Assembly (NCBI GenBank): GCA_028717405.1 | Contig: JAQUNY010000049.1 | Coordinates: forward strand, 1 to 9,940 | Length of the DNA: 9,940 bases | Source of the DNA: Eubacteriales bacterium | GTDB lineage: Bacteria > Bacillota > Clostridia > JAQUNY01 | Reading direction: 5' to 3' | Shown: positions 1 through 6,901 of the stretch, in pieces | How the letters are laid out: each line of letters begins with the position of its first letter | Position numbering within the stretch: position 1 is the first letter of the stretch | The notes under the pieces: model-generated | Told to the model about the DNA's origin: nothing | Seen by the model: the letters and a program-made list of their open reading frames with translations, nothing else | Database searches by the model: none | Made by a program: the position numbers and the translations under genes

Positions 1-1718
1 AGCACTTCCCAGGCGTTGCCGCCCCAGCCGGTCAAAGGCCTGTCCATAAATATCTTCAGCCCGTCCTTGTAAAATTCCATTCTGGCATATTCACTGTTGG
101 ACGCGTTGATATCGTTTATCCTCTTGGCTATGCCTTCAGAAAGATATTTATGCTTCAGTATTATTCTCTGGTCCTTAAGGATCCCTTCAGGATCAGTCAT
201 CCTGCAGTCAGCCAGAGTGATCCCGGCATTTTTGTCTATCAGAGTAAAGGTCAGTGTTATGATCTTGCTCTCATATGGGACTTCAAAAGACAGCCATCTA
301 TGTCCGTCATTATCTGCGCCGGTCCCATCAATTTCAATAACAGGCTCAGTTCCCTCGGTTCTCGTGATAACCTGTGTTGATCCGCCAAGGAGTATCTGAT
401 TATCATCTTTGCTCGATATATCTATTTTGAATATCTTCGATTCGTCAGTAAAAGATGCCGCGCCCGGCAGAAGGAAAATATCTGACTTATAGCTGAGATA
501 ATAATTCCTTCCCGGTTCAAGAACAACACTCCTGCTTATTGTTGTTGTCCTGTTCTCATTTTGCAGCCCGCCCAGCGACAGCGGCTCATCTTTATAAAAA
601 ACTATAAGGAAAGCAGATACTGCAGCAACAGCGATTACCAGAAGGCCGGCAATATAATATACCGGCTTTGCTTTGGCAAAAAATTTAATGATAAAATCCG
701 CAAAAAACCATATCACAGACGCGGCCAGCATACACAACAGCACAAGTGACCAAACCCTTAAAATCAGGGCTCTTTCAGCCCCGCCGCCTGGCGCGGACGA
801 GGCTATCTGCGTAAAATAAACAGATAGTTTATAGCTGAGAATGACTGCAGGTATCCCTGACGAAAGTGCCGACAGAACGACCGCTCCCTTATACCTGACA
901 GGCAGAAATATAAGCGCAATAAGGATCATCAGCGGAAATACTATATACGCCCCTCTGCTGAAGGTAAATACGAACGTGATCAGTAAAAGTGTCTGCAATG
1001 CAATAGCTGCTATTCTTGCCGCTTTATGCCGTGATGCAATAGAAAGGTATGCGGCAGCCGGAATAATGCACAGGAGGTATCCGGCAAGCGAGTTTGGATA
1101 CTGGAGTGTTGAACTGATCCTGACAGGTATACCGTAATGTGGATCTATGATCCTGTATTCCGAGCCTGTCCCGGCAACCAAATTTTCTATTGCTGCGACC
1201 AGATGTGATCCACTTACAGAATCGATCCCCAGGACACATACAACAGCAGCAGATGCGGTTATTGTCCAGAGCAGTGCTTTTATTTTTTTTATATCATTGA
1301 AATTCGAAGAGACAATCAGGAAAAGGCCGAAAAGCATGGCATATTTTAAAAATTCAAACACCGCTCCAAATGGGTCTGCCGGAATAAACGATGCTATCAT
1401 GTAGGCTGCAACAATGCAAAGTGAAAATATGTCTATCAGGCTGATTCGCGTTTCGGTAAAAGATCTCCTTCGGTCGCTTTTTAAATTTAACAGATTTTTT
1501 ACAGCCATGACAGCAAGTATCACAGAAACCGCTGTAAGATAAATCCTCTGTTCCTGCTCAAAAAACAATCCTCTCATAAAAGGCGAGAAAAAAATCAGGA
1601 TCAAAAGCAATGTATTTATTATGTTGTTAAAAATTCCGTTATCCCTTAACGGGCTGATTCCTTCACTTACTGTATAAAGGCGCTTTGGTGAGCTTTGCTG
1701 ATTATGAATGCCTGCCAT
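1..1718 (-). CDS. O-antigen ligase/polymerase-like membrane protein, C-terminus cut by window edge
   Basis: The reading frame is open from an ATG at 1718 to the left edge (572 codons); the C-terminus lies outside. GGAG sits about 8 nt upstream of the ATG, supporting this start. The protein is a polytopic membrane protein with hydrophobic segments near residues 33-50, 58-74, 96-112, 120-137, 148-165, 208-226, 235-252, 256-272, 278-297, 318-342 and 353-374. The segment STLQYPNSLAGYLL (203-216) followed by FTFSRGAY (251-258) is the conserved core of the O-antigen ligase (Wzy/WaaL-type) family. A hydrophilic stretch of about 165 residues (378-545) follows, probably extracytoplasmic, then RPLTGWGGNAW (560-570), which resembles the second conserved loop of the family. 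Such enzymes transfer or polymerise lipid-linked glycans outside the membrane. In a Gram-positive-type cell the target could be a wall polysaccharide or a glycosylated surface protein. Family assignment is fairly secure; substrate is unknown. Confidence 0.8.
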   Translation of the reverse strand, partial: MAGIHNQQSSPKRLYTVSEGISPLRDNGIFNNIINTLLLILIFFSPFMRGLFFEQEQRIYLTAVSVILAVMAVKNLLNLKSDRRRSFTETRISLIDIFSLCIVAAYMIASFIPADPFGAVFEFLKYAMLFGLFLIVSSNFNDIKKIKALLWTITASAAVVCVLGIDSVSGSHLVAAIENLVAGTGSEYRIIDPHYGIPVRISSTLQYPNSLAGYLLCIIPAAAYLSIASRHKAARIAAIALQTLLLITFVFTFSRGAYIVFPLMILIALIFLPVRYKGAVVLSALSSGIPAVILSYKLSVYFTQIASSAPGGGAERALILRVWSLVLLCMLAASVIWFFADFIIKFFAKAKPVYYIAGLLVIAVAAVSAFLIVFYKDEPLSLGGLQNENRTTTISRSVVLEPGRNYYLSYKSDIFLLPGAASFTDESKIFKIDISSKDDNQILLGGSTQVITRTEGTEPVIEIDGTGADNDGHRWLSFEVPYESKIITLTFTLIDKNAGITLADCRMTDPEGILKDQRIILKHKYLSEGIAKRINDINASNSEYARMEFYKDGLKIFMDRPLTGWGGNAWEV

Positions 1719-1775
1719 ATTTGTCTCCGTTAAGTAAATTCCTAATTTAAATATTTGAGCAACTAAAACAATAGT

Positions 1776-1797
1776 AGACGTTATTTTGCGGACGTCT
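1776..1797 (-). other. Inverted repeat at predicted 5' end of ligase mRNA
   Basis: AGACGT and ACGTCT form 6-bp arms around a 10-nt loop. The predicted transcription start of the upstream promoter falls at about 1797-1798, so the transcript would begin almost exactly with this stem-loop. A 5'-terminal hairpin can protect an mRNA from decay; alternatively this is an operator just downstream of the promoter. The arms are short and chance is possible. Confidence 0.3.
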
Positions 1798-1803
1798 CCA
1801 TAA

Positions 1804-1832
1804 ATTTAATCATATGGATAACTTATTGTCAA
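1804..1832 (-). promoter_or_regulatory. Predicted sigma-A promoter for the ligase-like gene
   Basis: On the minus strand a perfect -35 TTGACA (1832-1827) is followed by a 17-bp spacer and a -10 TTAAAT (1809-1804, 4 of 6 matches to consensus). It would start transcription near 1797 and leave a leader of about 80 nt before the ATG at 1718. It lies downstream of the terminator of the preceding gene, so the ligase-like gene appears independently expressed. Prediction only. Confidence 0.5.
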
Positions 1833-1917
1833 TGCTGCGCGTTGCTGACAAAGCTCTTAAGGTGCTGCAATCATTCAGCTTATGATGGTCCAACGTTTTT
1901 AATCAGTAAAATAGCGC

Positions 1918-1946
1918 AAAAAAAGAAGGCCGGAATCAACCGGCCT
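1918..1946 (-). terminator. Rho-independent terminator after the S-layer gene
   Basis: Minus-strand AGGCCGG and CCGGCCT form a perfect, GC-rich 7-bp stem (1946-1940 with 1933-1927) around a 6-nt loop, followed by a T-rich tract (1926-1918, one C interrupting). It lies about 58 nt past the stop codon at 2005. On the plus strand the same stem is followed by CTCTTTTT, so it could stop transcription in both directions, although no plus-strand gene is recognised here. Confidence 0.88.
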
Positions 1947-2004
1947 CCTCTTTTTACATCTGGTATCCGTACAACTGATGGTATCAGTCGTTTAACAGAT
2001 TGGC

Positions 2005-5000
2005 TTAATAAATTACACCAGTTACAGTAGTCGCTGCGCCCGGAGTTACGGCATTGCCTGCAGCATCCTTGATGCTGGTGGCAGTTATTACCTGAACCGT
2101 AACATCCTTGCTTGCGGCTGCTGCCAATGCAACACCCTGTATCTTCTGAATGTTAACTTCAATCATTCCGGCGTTGATCGCGCATGTGTAATCTTCATTC
2201 GCATACAGCACCTTGCCGTCAACTGTTACCTTCACAGCCGCTGCAAATCCTGCAGCTGCAGTGTAGTTCACGCCTTCAGAGAACTGTATGAGGACTTTTG
2301 CAGCGCCATCAGCAACAACTTCTCCCGTAACTGACTTCTGTGTCGGGGAGATGCCGTCTCCAACAGCCTGTGCTCCAGCCTTTGCAACCAAAACGTTCTG
2401 GTTGTTCTGATCTCTTACAAGGCCCTTGGTTCCGTCTATCCAGACAGTTACAGGATATGTTCCGGCTGCTATTGTTGTTGAACCTGTTGTTGTATACTTA
2501 GCGTCCGTGTCAAGTCCTACCGCCGTGGTCAGAGTTACCTTGGTCTTGTCAGCCGAGAGTACTGCGTTCAGAGTGCCAAGCAGTATGTCGTATGTAGCTC
2601 CCGCCACAAACTGGAACGCATTCCTGTCTGCGAGTGTGAAGCTGTATCCTGCGGCAATCTTTGCTGGGCTGATGGAAACTTCTATTGTTGTAGCGGTCTT
2701 GGCTTTTACAACAAGGTCAGCTCCGGTCAGCTGATAGGGATTATATGTACCCTGGATTGCAAACGCATTGTTGATCGAAGCTCCGGGGTTAGCTGCATCA
2801 AGAACATTACCTGAAGCATCTTTTACTCCGTAAGCCGATATTACAAGATATGCCGCTGCTGTGTTGGGCACTGTTATTGTTACTTTATTGGAGCTGTTTA
2901 CTGTTACAGAAGCGCCGGATATTGTGTCAAGCGGCACATCAGCAACTGAAGGAGCTCCAACTACCTTACCAAGATAGTAATTGCTTACATTACCAATAAG
3001 CGATGTGTTCATAGCCTCGGAGTATACAACTTCAATCTTCTGTGCTCCGCTGGCTACTGTTGTGCCGACTGCTGCAGTTATTGTAGGCTTCTTTGTATCC
3101 AGAGCGGATATTGAGACCTTGCCTGCAGTGCTGGCGTTTCCTCTGATGGACAAATCGTTTACACTAAGCACATTGACCTGATAAGTACCGGCATCAACAT
3201 TGGCAAGAGCGGCAAACGTAACAGTATAAACCGCACCTGTGGTGTCTGGTACTGCTGCTGTCGGGGCACCGTCTATAAGTGTAGCTCCGGTGGAGTTGTA
3301 AAGATCAAACGTAGCAAGCCCCGCGTTAACAGGTTCGCTGAATGTAACCTTTACCTTGTTTCCTGCTATTACCTCGACCTTTGCTACTGTCGGTTTTTCA
3401 GTATCGTCAGGTGCCTGTCCGGTTATTATCTTCTTGGTTGTATAAGTATTCCCGATTGTATCCTGTACATTCACATATGAGACTTCGTATGAGACTATGG
3501 CAGCAACCGTCATAGGTATGGGCAGGGTCAGTGTCGCTGTAGTGTCTGCATATGCTATGTTCCCTGCAGGTATTGCCACTTCAGCTCCGCCTGCTTCCTT
3601 GAATGTGAAAGCAGGAACGCCGCCATACGGGGCTCCGCCTGAAGCAACCTGCTCAGTGAAGGTAACCTTTACTTTATCCTGAGCAACGTATGTGACAGAG
3701 GCAGCCACTGGAGCAACTGTATCTGCTATTACATTAATTGCTCCGGAGAAATTCGGCATCTTAAATCCGGCATTATCCTTTGCTCCGGATATAACTATCT
3801 GATTTTCTCCTGTAGCAAACGGGCTTGAATACTCAAGAGTGAAATAGCCCTTTGCTGCATCCTGTGTGATCTTGGCATATCCTGCTGCGCCGTTTACTTC
3901 AATACTCACACCGGCATTAATAAGGTCTGTTACAACATAGAAACCAGTGATTATATTGAGTGGCTCTGTAGTATATACCCTGAGTGTCTTCGGATTGATC
4001 ACTGCTACGCTTGTGACTGCAGGATCAGTGATATCCTTAACTACGAATGTCTGGTCAAATGCTGCCATTGTGACACCAAGCGCATCCTTAAGATTTGTGA
4101 GCTGAATGCGTACATTTGCTGTCTGTGCTTTCGGAGCGGCATAAGCAATTGTAAGAGTCTTCTTATCAGCCGCCAGGTTGTAATATCCAGATGCTGCTGT
4201 ATTAGCTACAACAACACCATCTATCTTGATATTACCGGCCAATTTTGTCGCGTCCATTTCCTTGTCAAAGGTCACTACAGCGGTAGTAAGGCTGCCTGTG
4301 TTAACTGCTACCTTTGCTCCGGAAATATTAGCTTTTGCTGATGCGACTATTGCTGCCTGGTCGTCGATCTTCTTCGTAAGGTCAGCTTTGACTGTTGCGT
4401 CTGCAACTGTTGCAACCTTTGCGCGGGCTGTTACTGCAAGCGCTTCGGCTGCCGTTATTTCAGCAACTGTTGTAATCGGAGCTGCCACAAATGCGTTAAC
4501 TGCAGCGTTTACATCGTTCATAAGGGTTGTCTTTGCTGCCGCTATTGCTGCTGCCCTTGTGTCGATTTCTTTCTGGAAAGCGGTTTTGTCAGCTTCTACT
4601 ACTACTTTTGCGACTGCTGCGTCTGCGGCGGCTTTCTTGCCTTCTGCTGCCGCGATCTCAGTCAGGGTCCCTATCGGGCCTGCCTTGTAAGCGTCAACTG
4701 CAGCTCTCGCTGTTGCTCCGAGCTGATCGTTGAAAACGCCTGCTGCGGTAGCTTTTGCTTCTGTTACTACCTTGTCTGCTATCAGGGTTTCTATAAATGA
4801 GACTTTCGTTGTCCTGTATTGCAACTGAAGTGTTGCGTATGACATTCCAACGAAGTCATCCCTGACAAGTTCTTTCTCATTGAACTTTGCAGCCTCTGAG
4901 AAAGTGAGGACTCCGAGTGTGTGCAACTGATAGCACGCGCCCGCATATCCTGCTGCGTCTACTGTGTATCCTGCTGCTCTCAGGAGCATTGTGCCGAATT

Positions 5001-5403
5001 CCTTACCTGTCAGCGGATTGTTTGGTGCAAATCTGCCGTCGGGAAGTCCTGCGACATACTTGTAAAGGACCGAATAAGCGATGTGCTTCTTAGCCCATGA
5101 TGCCAGCTTGTCGGCATCGGAGAATATTATGAGCGTCGAGTTGACATCTGATGTGGTAAGTGCAAGCGCTGCGGGTTCTTTACCAAGCAACCTGATCAGC
5201 ATCACGACACCCTGCTGCCTGTCAAGTGCTGCGCCAAGGTTTGGCTCAAATGTACCGGTCGTTGATCCTTTAAAGAGACCGATATCATAAAGAGCCTGCG
5301 CCTGTGTTGAATAGGTGTATGATTGTGCGAAAGCGGGTATCATCGTCGAGACAACCATAACAACCACAACGAGAACTGCAAGCAGTTTCTTTAGGTTCTT
5401 CAT
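2005..5403 (-). CDS. S-layer-type protein: SLH region plus Ig-like (SbsA-type) repeats
   Basis: This 1132-residue protein is secreted and probably wall-anchored. Residues 1-27 are a signal peptide: a KNLKK basic start, a Val/Leu core and AFA before a predicted cut near 27. SLH-like units follow at about 31-74, 92-147 and, degenerate, 153-196; SLH domains bind secondary wall polymers. The usual ITRAE motif is replaced by LDRQQ, LTGKE and LVRDD. Residues 233-291 and 297-357 are two Ala-rich helical repeats. From 359 to the end about seven Ig-like modules of 100-120 residues follow, several opening with a D-T/P-P linker and a KVKVTFSEPV-type strand (near 562, 667, 769 and 1017). Only two Cys are present (157, 1074). 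GAGGAGGAG lies 8 nt before the ATG, a very strong ribosome binding site. Strong promoter, structured leader and terminator fit an abundant, monocistronic surface-array protein. The call as an SLH surface protein is firm; being the main S-layer subunit is inferred. Confidence 0.9.
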   Translation of the reverse strand: MKNLKKLLAVLVVVVMVVSTMIPAFAQSYTYSTQAQALYDIGLFKGSTTGTFEPNLGAALDRQQGVVMLIRLLGKEPAALALTTSDVNSTLIIFSDADKLASWAKKHIAYSVLYKYVAGLPDGRFAPNNPLTGKEFGTMLLRAAGYTVDAAGYAGACYQLHTLGVLTFSEAAKFNEKELVRDDFVGMSYATLQLQYRTTKVSFIETLIADKVVTEAKATAAGVFNDQLGATARAAVDAYKAGPIGTLTEIAAAEGKKAAADAAVAKVVVEADKTAFQKEIDTRAAAIAAAKTTLMNDVNAAVNAFVAAPITTVAEITAAEALAVTARAKVATVADATVKADLTKKIDDQAAIVASAKANISGAKVAVNTGSLTTAVVTFDKEMDATKLAGNIKIDGVVVANTAASGYYNLAADKKTLTIAYAAPKAQTANVRIQLTNLKDALGVTMAAFDQTFVVKDITDPAVTSVAVINPKTLRVYTTEPLNIITGFYVVTDLINAGVSIEVNGAAGYAKITQDAAKGYFTLEYSSPFATGENQIVISGAKDNAGFKMPNFSGAINVIADTVAPVAASVTYVAQDKVKVTFTEQVASGGAPYGGVPAFTFKEAGGAEVAIPAGNIAYADTTATLTLPIPMTVAAIVSYEVSYVNVQDTIGNTYTTKKIITGQAPDDTEKPTVAKVEVIAGNKVKVTFSEPVNAGLATFDLYNSTGATLIDGAPTAAVPDTTGAVYTVTFAALANVDAGTYQVNVLSVNDLSIRGNASTAGKVSISALDTKKPTITAAVGTTVASGAQKIEVVYSEAMNTSLIGNVSNYYLGKVVGAPSVADVPLDTISGASVTVNSSNKVTITVPNTAAAYLVISAYGVKDASGNVLDAANPGASINNAFAIQGTYNPYQLTGADLVVKAKTATTIEVSISPAKIAAGYSFTLADRNAFQFVAGATYDILLGTLNAVLSADKTKVTLTTAVGLDTDAKYTTTGSTTIAAGTYPVTVWIDGTKGLVRDQNNQNVLVAKAGAQAVGDGISPTQKSVTGEVVADGAAKVLIQFSEGVNYTAAAGFAAAVKVTVDGKVLYANEDYTCAINAGMIEVNIQKIQGVALAAAASKDVTVQVITATSIKDAAGNAVTPGAATTVTGVIY
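4333..4707 (-). repeat. Two-fold helical repeat within the S-layer protein
   Basis: Residues 233-291 and 297-357 align over about 60 positions, sharing AAV-D/N-A near the start, a PI-T--EI-AAE core and an ID--AA--A-AK ending. Both are Ala-rich and predicted helical, so they probably form a stalk or coiled spacer between the wall-binding SLH part and the Ig-like modules. Divergence between the copies points to an old duplication rather than recent slippage. Confidence 0.7.
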
Positions 5404-5430
5404 GCTTTGTACTCCTCCTCTAAGAATTTT

Positions 5431-5476
5431 GGGAAAGGCTTGCTTTGCTGCAATGTGATTGAGTTATGCCTTCCCC
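5431..5476 (-). promoter_or_regulatory. Hairpin in the 5' leader of the S-layer mRNA
   Basis: On the minus strand GGGGAAGGC (5476-5468) pairs with GCCTTTCCC (5439-5431) over 9 positions with one G-U pair. The enclosed segment holds a second 4-bp stem, TTGC/GCAA (5453-5450 with 5443-5440), abutting the outer one. It ends 10 nt before the GAGGAGGAG ribosome binding site and leaves that site free. No T tract follows, so it is not a terminator. Stabilising leader structures are known for some S-layer genes; that role here is inferred. Confidence 0.5.
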
Positions 5477-5543
5477 TTTTGATTATAACCCAACCTCTTA
5501 AGCCTTATGAGCGCAGAAATACACGCTTTCAAGCTCAAGGACG

Positions 5544-5572
5544 ATTATATCACCGCCCAAAATGAGCGTCAA
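5544..5572 (-). promoter_or_regulatory. Strong predicted sigma-A promoter for the S-layer gene
   Basis: Minus strand: -35 TTGACG (5572-5567, 5 of 6 to consensus), a 17-bp spacer and a perfect -10 TATAAT (5549-5544). The predicted start is near 5537, giving a leader of about 134 nt. This is the best promoter match in the window and fits high, constitutive expression of a surface protein. A second TATAAT at 5487-5482 lacks a usable -35. Confidence 0.75.
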
Positions 5573-5802
5573 CAAGTTGAATGCAAGTGTAAACAAATTG
5601 TAATAGAATTGAAATATGCCGGTTTAATAATGATGCAGAACATCTTTTTCAGAATTTCCTTCCTTATTATATATGAAATGTACTCAACTATTTATGCTGC
5701 GATATGCACTCAATAAATTTTAACACTTATCGCTTCTTTTACCGGTTGCCAATGCAAAGCAATTCGCATATCAGATTTTATTTCGGCTGTCGTTCTTATT
5801 TG

Positions 5803-5926
5803 TGTGGATATCTTTTTATTGCCCATCGGTCTTAATCCCGCCTATATCAGGCATTTTAGCTTTTTATGTAAAGTGCCTGTTTAATATCTGTGTATAATTA
5901 TGTGGATATATATTCTATTATCCACA
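5803..5926. promoter_or_regulatory. Cluster of four DnaA-box-like 9-mers
   Basis: Two exact matches to the DnaA-box consensus TTATNCACA are present: TTATACACA on the minus strand (5889-5897) and TTATCCACA on the plus strand (5918-5926). Two further minus-strand sites, ATATCCACA at 5803-5811 and 5901-5909, each differ at one position. The exact pair forms an inverted repeat, CTGTG(T)ATAAT/ATTAT(C)CACAG (5888-5898 and 5917-5927). AT-rich sequence follows. No dnaA, dnaN, gyr, par or rpmH gene is visible, so a role as origin is unproven; a DnaA-titrating or regulatory locus is as plausible. Confidence 0.45.
5848..5879 (+). repeat. 11-bp inverted repeat (stem-loop)
   Basis: CAGGCATTTTA (5848-5858) and TAAAGTGCCTG (5869-5879) pair over 11 positions in a plus-strand transcript with one G-U pair; in the minus-strand sense that position is an A-C mismatch. 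The loop is 10 nt. Only TTT follows on the plus strand and no T tract on the minus strand, so terminator function is doubtful. Its left arm (AGGC, 5849-5852) can instead pair with GCCT at 5840-5843. Confidence 0.4.
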
Positions 5927-6018
5927 GGTCGTCATTACATCCTGTTATCATCTCAATAATATACTTTACATTTTGTATGCCGGTTATATGATTTACATTG
6001 ATGTTATTTTATTCCACT

Positions 6019-6873
6019 CTAAATTATTTTCATGCTTATATCCAGTGATTTCACAGAGTGCGTGAGCTTTCCCGCCGAAATGATATCTACTCCGGTTTCC
6101 GCTATATCTCTGACCCTGTTTTCGTCGACATTCCCGGATGCCTCTGTAAGGGCTCGTCCACCAATGAATACAACTGCTTCCTTCATTGCTTTCAGGTCCA
6201 TATTATCCAGCATTATTATATCCGCGCCCGCAGCAAGAGCCTCTCTGACCTGCTCCATATTTCCTGCCTCAACCTCGATTTTTACCGTATGCGGGACCTG
6301 CTTCCTCACCATCTCAACCGCGGCGGTTATGCCTCCTGCTGCTTTTATGTGGTTATCCTTTATCATTGCGCCGTCCGAAAGACAGAATCTGTGGTTTGAT
6401 CCTCCTCCGACCCTTACCGCATATTTTTCCAGCGCTCTCAGCCCGGGTGTTGTTTTCCTTGTGTCGGCCAATTTTACAGGCAGCCCGTCAATTTTTTCGC
6501 AGAATGCCCTTGTCATTGTTGCGATGCCGGACATCCTCTGCAGCAGGTTGAGCGCTGTCCTCTCGCCTTTGAGAAGGGCTGAAGTCATCCCCCTCAAATC
6601 AGCGACGATATCGCCGGCGCGGACTTTTTCGCCTTCCTTTACCCTGCAGGTAAATAACGAGTCGCCGTCAAGAAGCTCAAAGACCCTCTCTGCAACTCCC
6701 AGCCCACATATGACTCCATCTTCCTTTGCCTTTATCACCGCATCCGATACAGATACACTGCTGTCATCGCCGAAAATTGCGTCAGTTGTTATATCTCCGG
6801 CGGGCATATCTTCCTTCAGCGCATCCAGTATTATCCTGTCGACGGTAAATCCATACCCGGCAATATCAAACAT
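6019..6873 (-). CDS. nadC: Quinolinate phosphoribosyltransferase (decarboxylating)
   Basis: NadC converts quinolinate and PRPP to nicotinate mononucleotide, CO2 and pyrophosphate, the third step of de novo NAD synthesis, in the cytoplasm. At 284 residues it has the usual family length. The N-terminal part (about 1-115) forms the alpha/beta sandwich and ends in ERTALNLLQRMSGIAT (104-119). The barrel carries DTRKTTPG (137-144), GGGSNHR (156-162), KDNHI (172-176), EVE (200-202), LDN (222-224), EASGN (244-248) and SAGKLTHS (266-273), which are the substrate- and phosphate-binding motifs; all are intact. GGGGAGGAG ends 9 nt before the ATG. It is the last gene of nadA-nadB-nadC and starts 28 nt after the nadB stop. 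No clear terminator follows. Confidence 0.97.
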   Translation of the reverse strand: MFDIAGYGFTVDRIILDALKEDMPAGDITTDAIFGDDSSVSVSDAVIKAKEDGVICGLGVAERVFELLDGDSLFTCRVKEGEKVRAGDIVADLRGMTSALLKGERTALNLLQRMSGIATMTRAFCEKIDGLPVKLADTRKTTPGLRALEKYAVRVGGGSNHRFCLSDGAMIKDNHIKAAGGITAAVEMVRKQVPHTVKIEVEAGNMEQVREALAAGADIIMLDNMDLKAMKEAVVFIGGRALTEASGNVDENRVRDIAETGVDIISAGKLTHSVKSLDISMKII

Positions 6874-6901
6874 GAAGTATTTCTCCTCCCCAACCTGCCA
6901 A

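Larger units (their letters stand above)
5573..6018. other. AT-rich intergenic region with no convincing gene
   Basis: This stretch lies between the S-layer promoter and the nadC stop codon. It is clearly richer in A and T than the flanking genes. I see no open frame with a ribosome binding site, no RNA gene and no intrinsic terminator with a T tract for the nad operon. What it does hold is a cluster of DnaA-box-like 9-mers (5803-5926), an inverted repeat at 5848-5879, and an especially AT-rich stretch at about 5930-6018. Confidence 0.6.

Noticed and set aside
1024..1239. Short open frames in other registers within the ligase-like gene
   Set aside because: They overlap a continuous 572-codon membrane-protein frame with clear family motifs.
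4226..4690. Ala-rich plus-strand open frame of 154 codons
   Set aside because: It is antisense to the Ala-rich helical repeats of the S-layer gene, where GCN codons leave few stops on the opposite strand.
5482..5487. Second minus-strand TATAAT upstream of the S-layer gene
   Set aside because: No acceptable -35 at 16-18 bp (TCATAA at best) and no extended -10.
5507..5716. Plus-strand 69-codon frame in the intergenic region
   Set aside because: No ribosome binding site, composition follows the AT-rich background, and it runs through the S-layer promoter in the opposite direction.
5848..5879. Stem-loop as terminator of the nad operon
   Set aside because: In the minus-strand transcript the stem has an A-C mismatch and no T tract follows.
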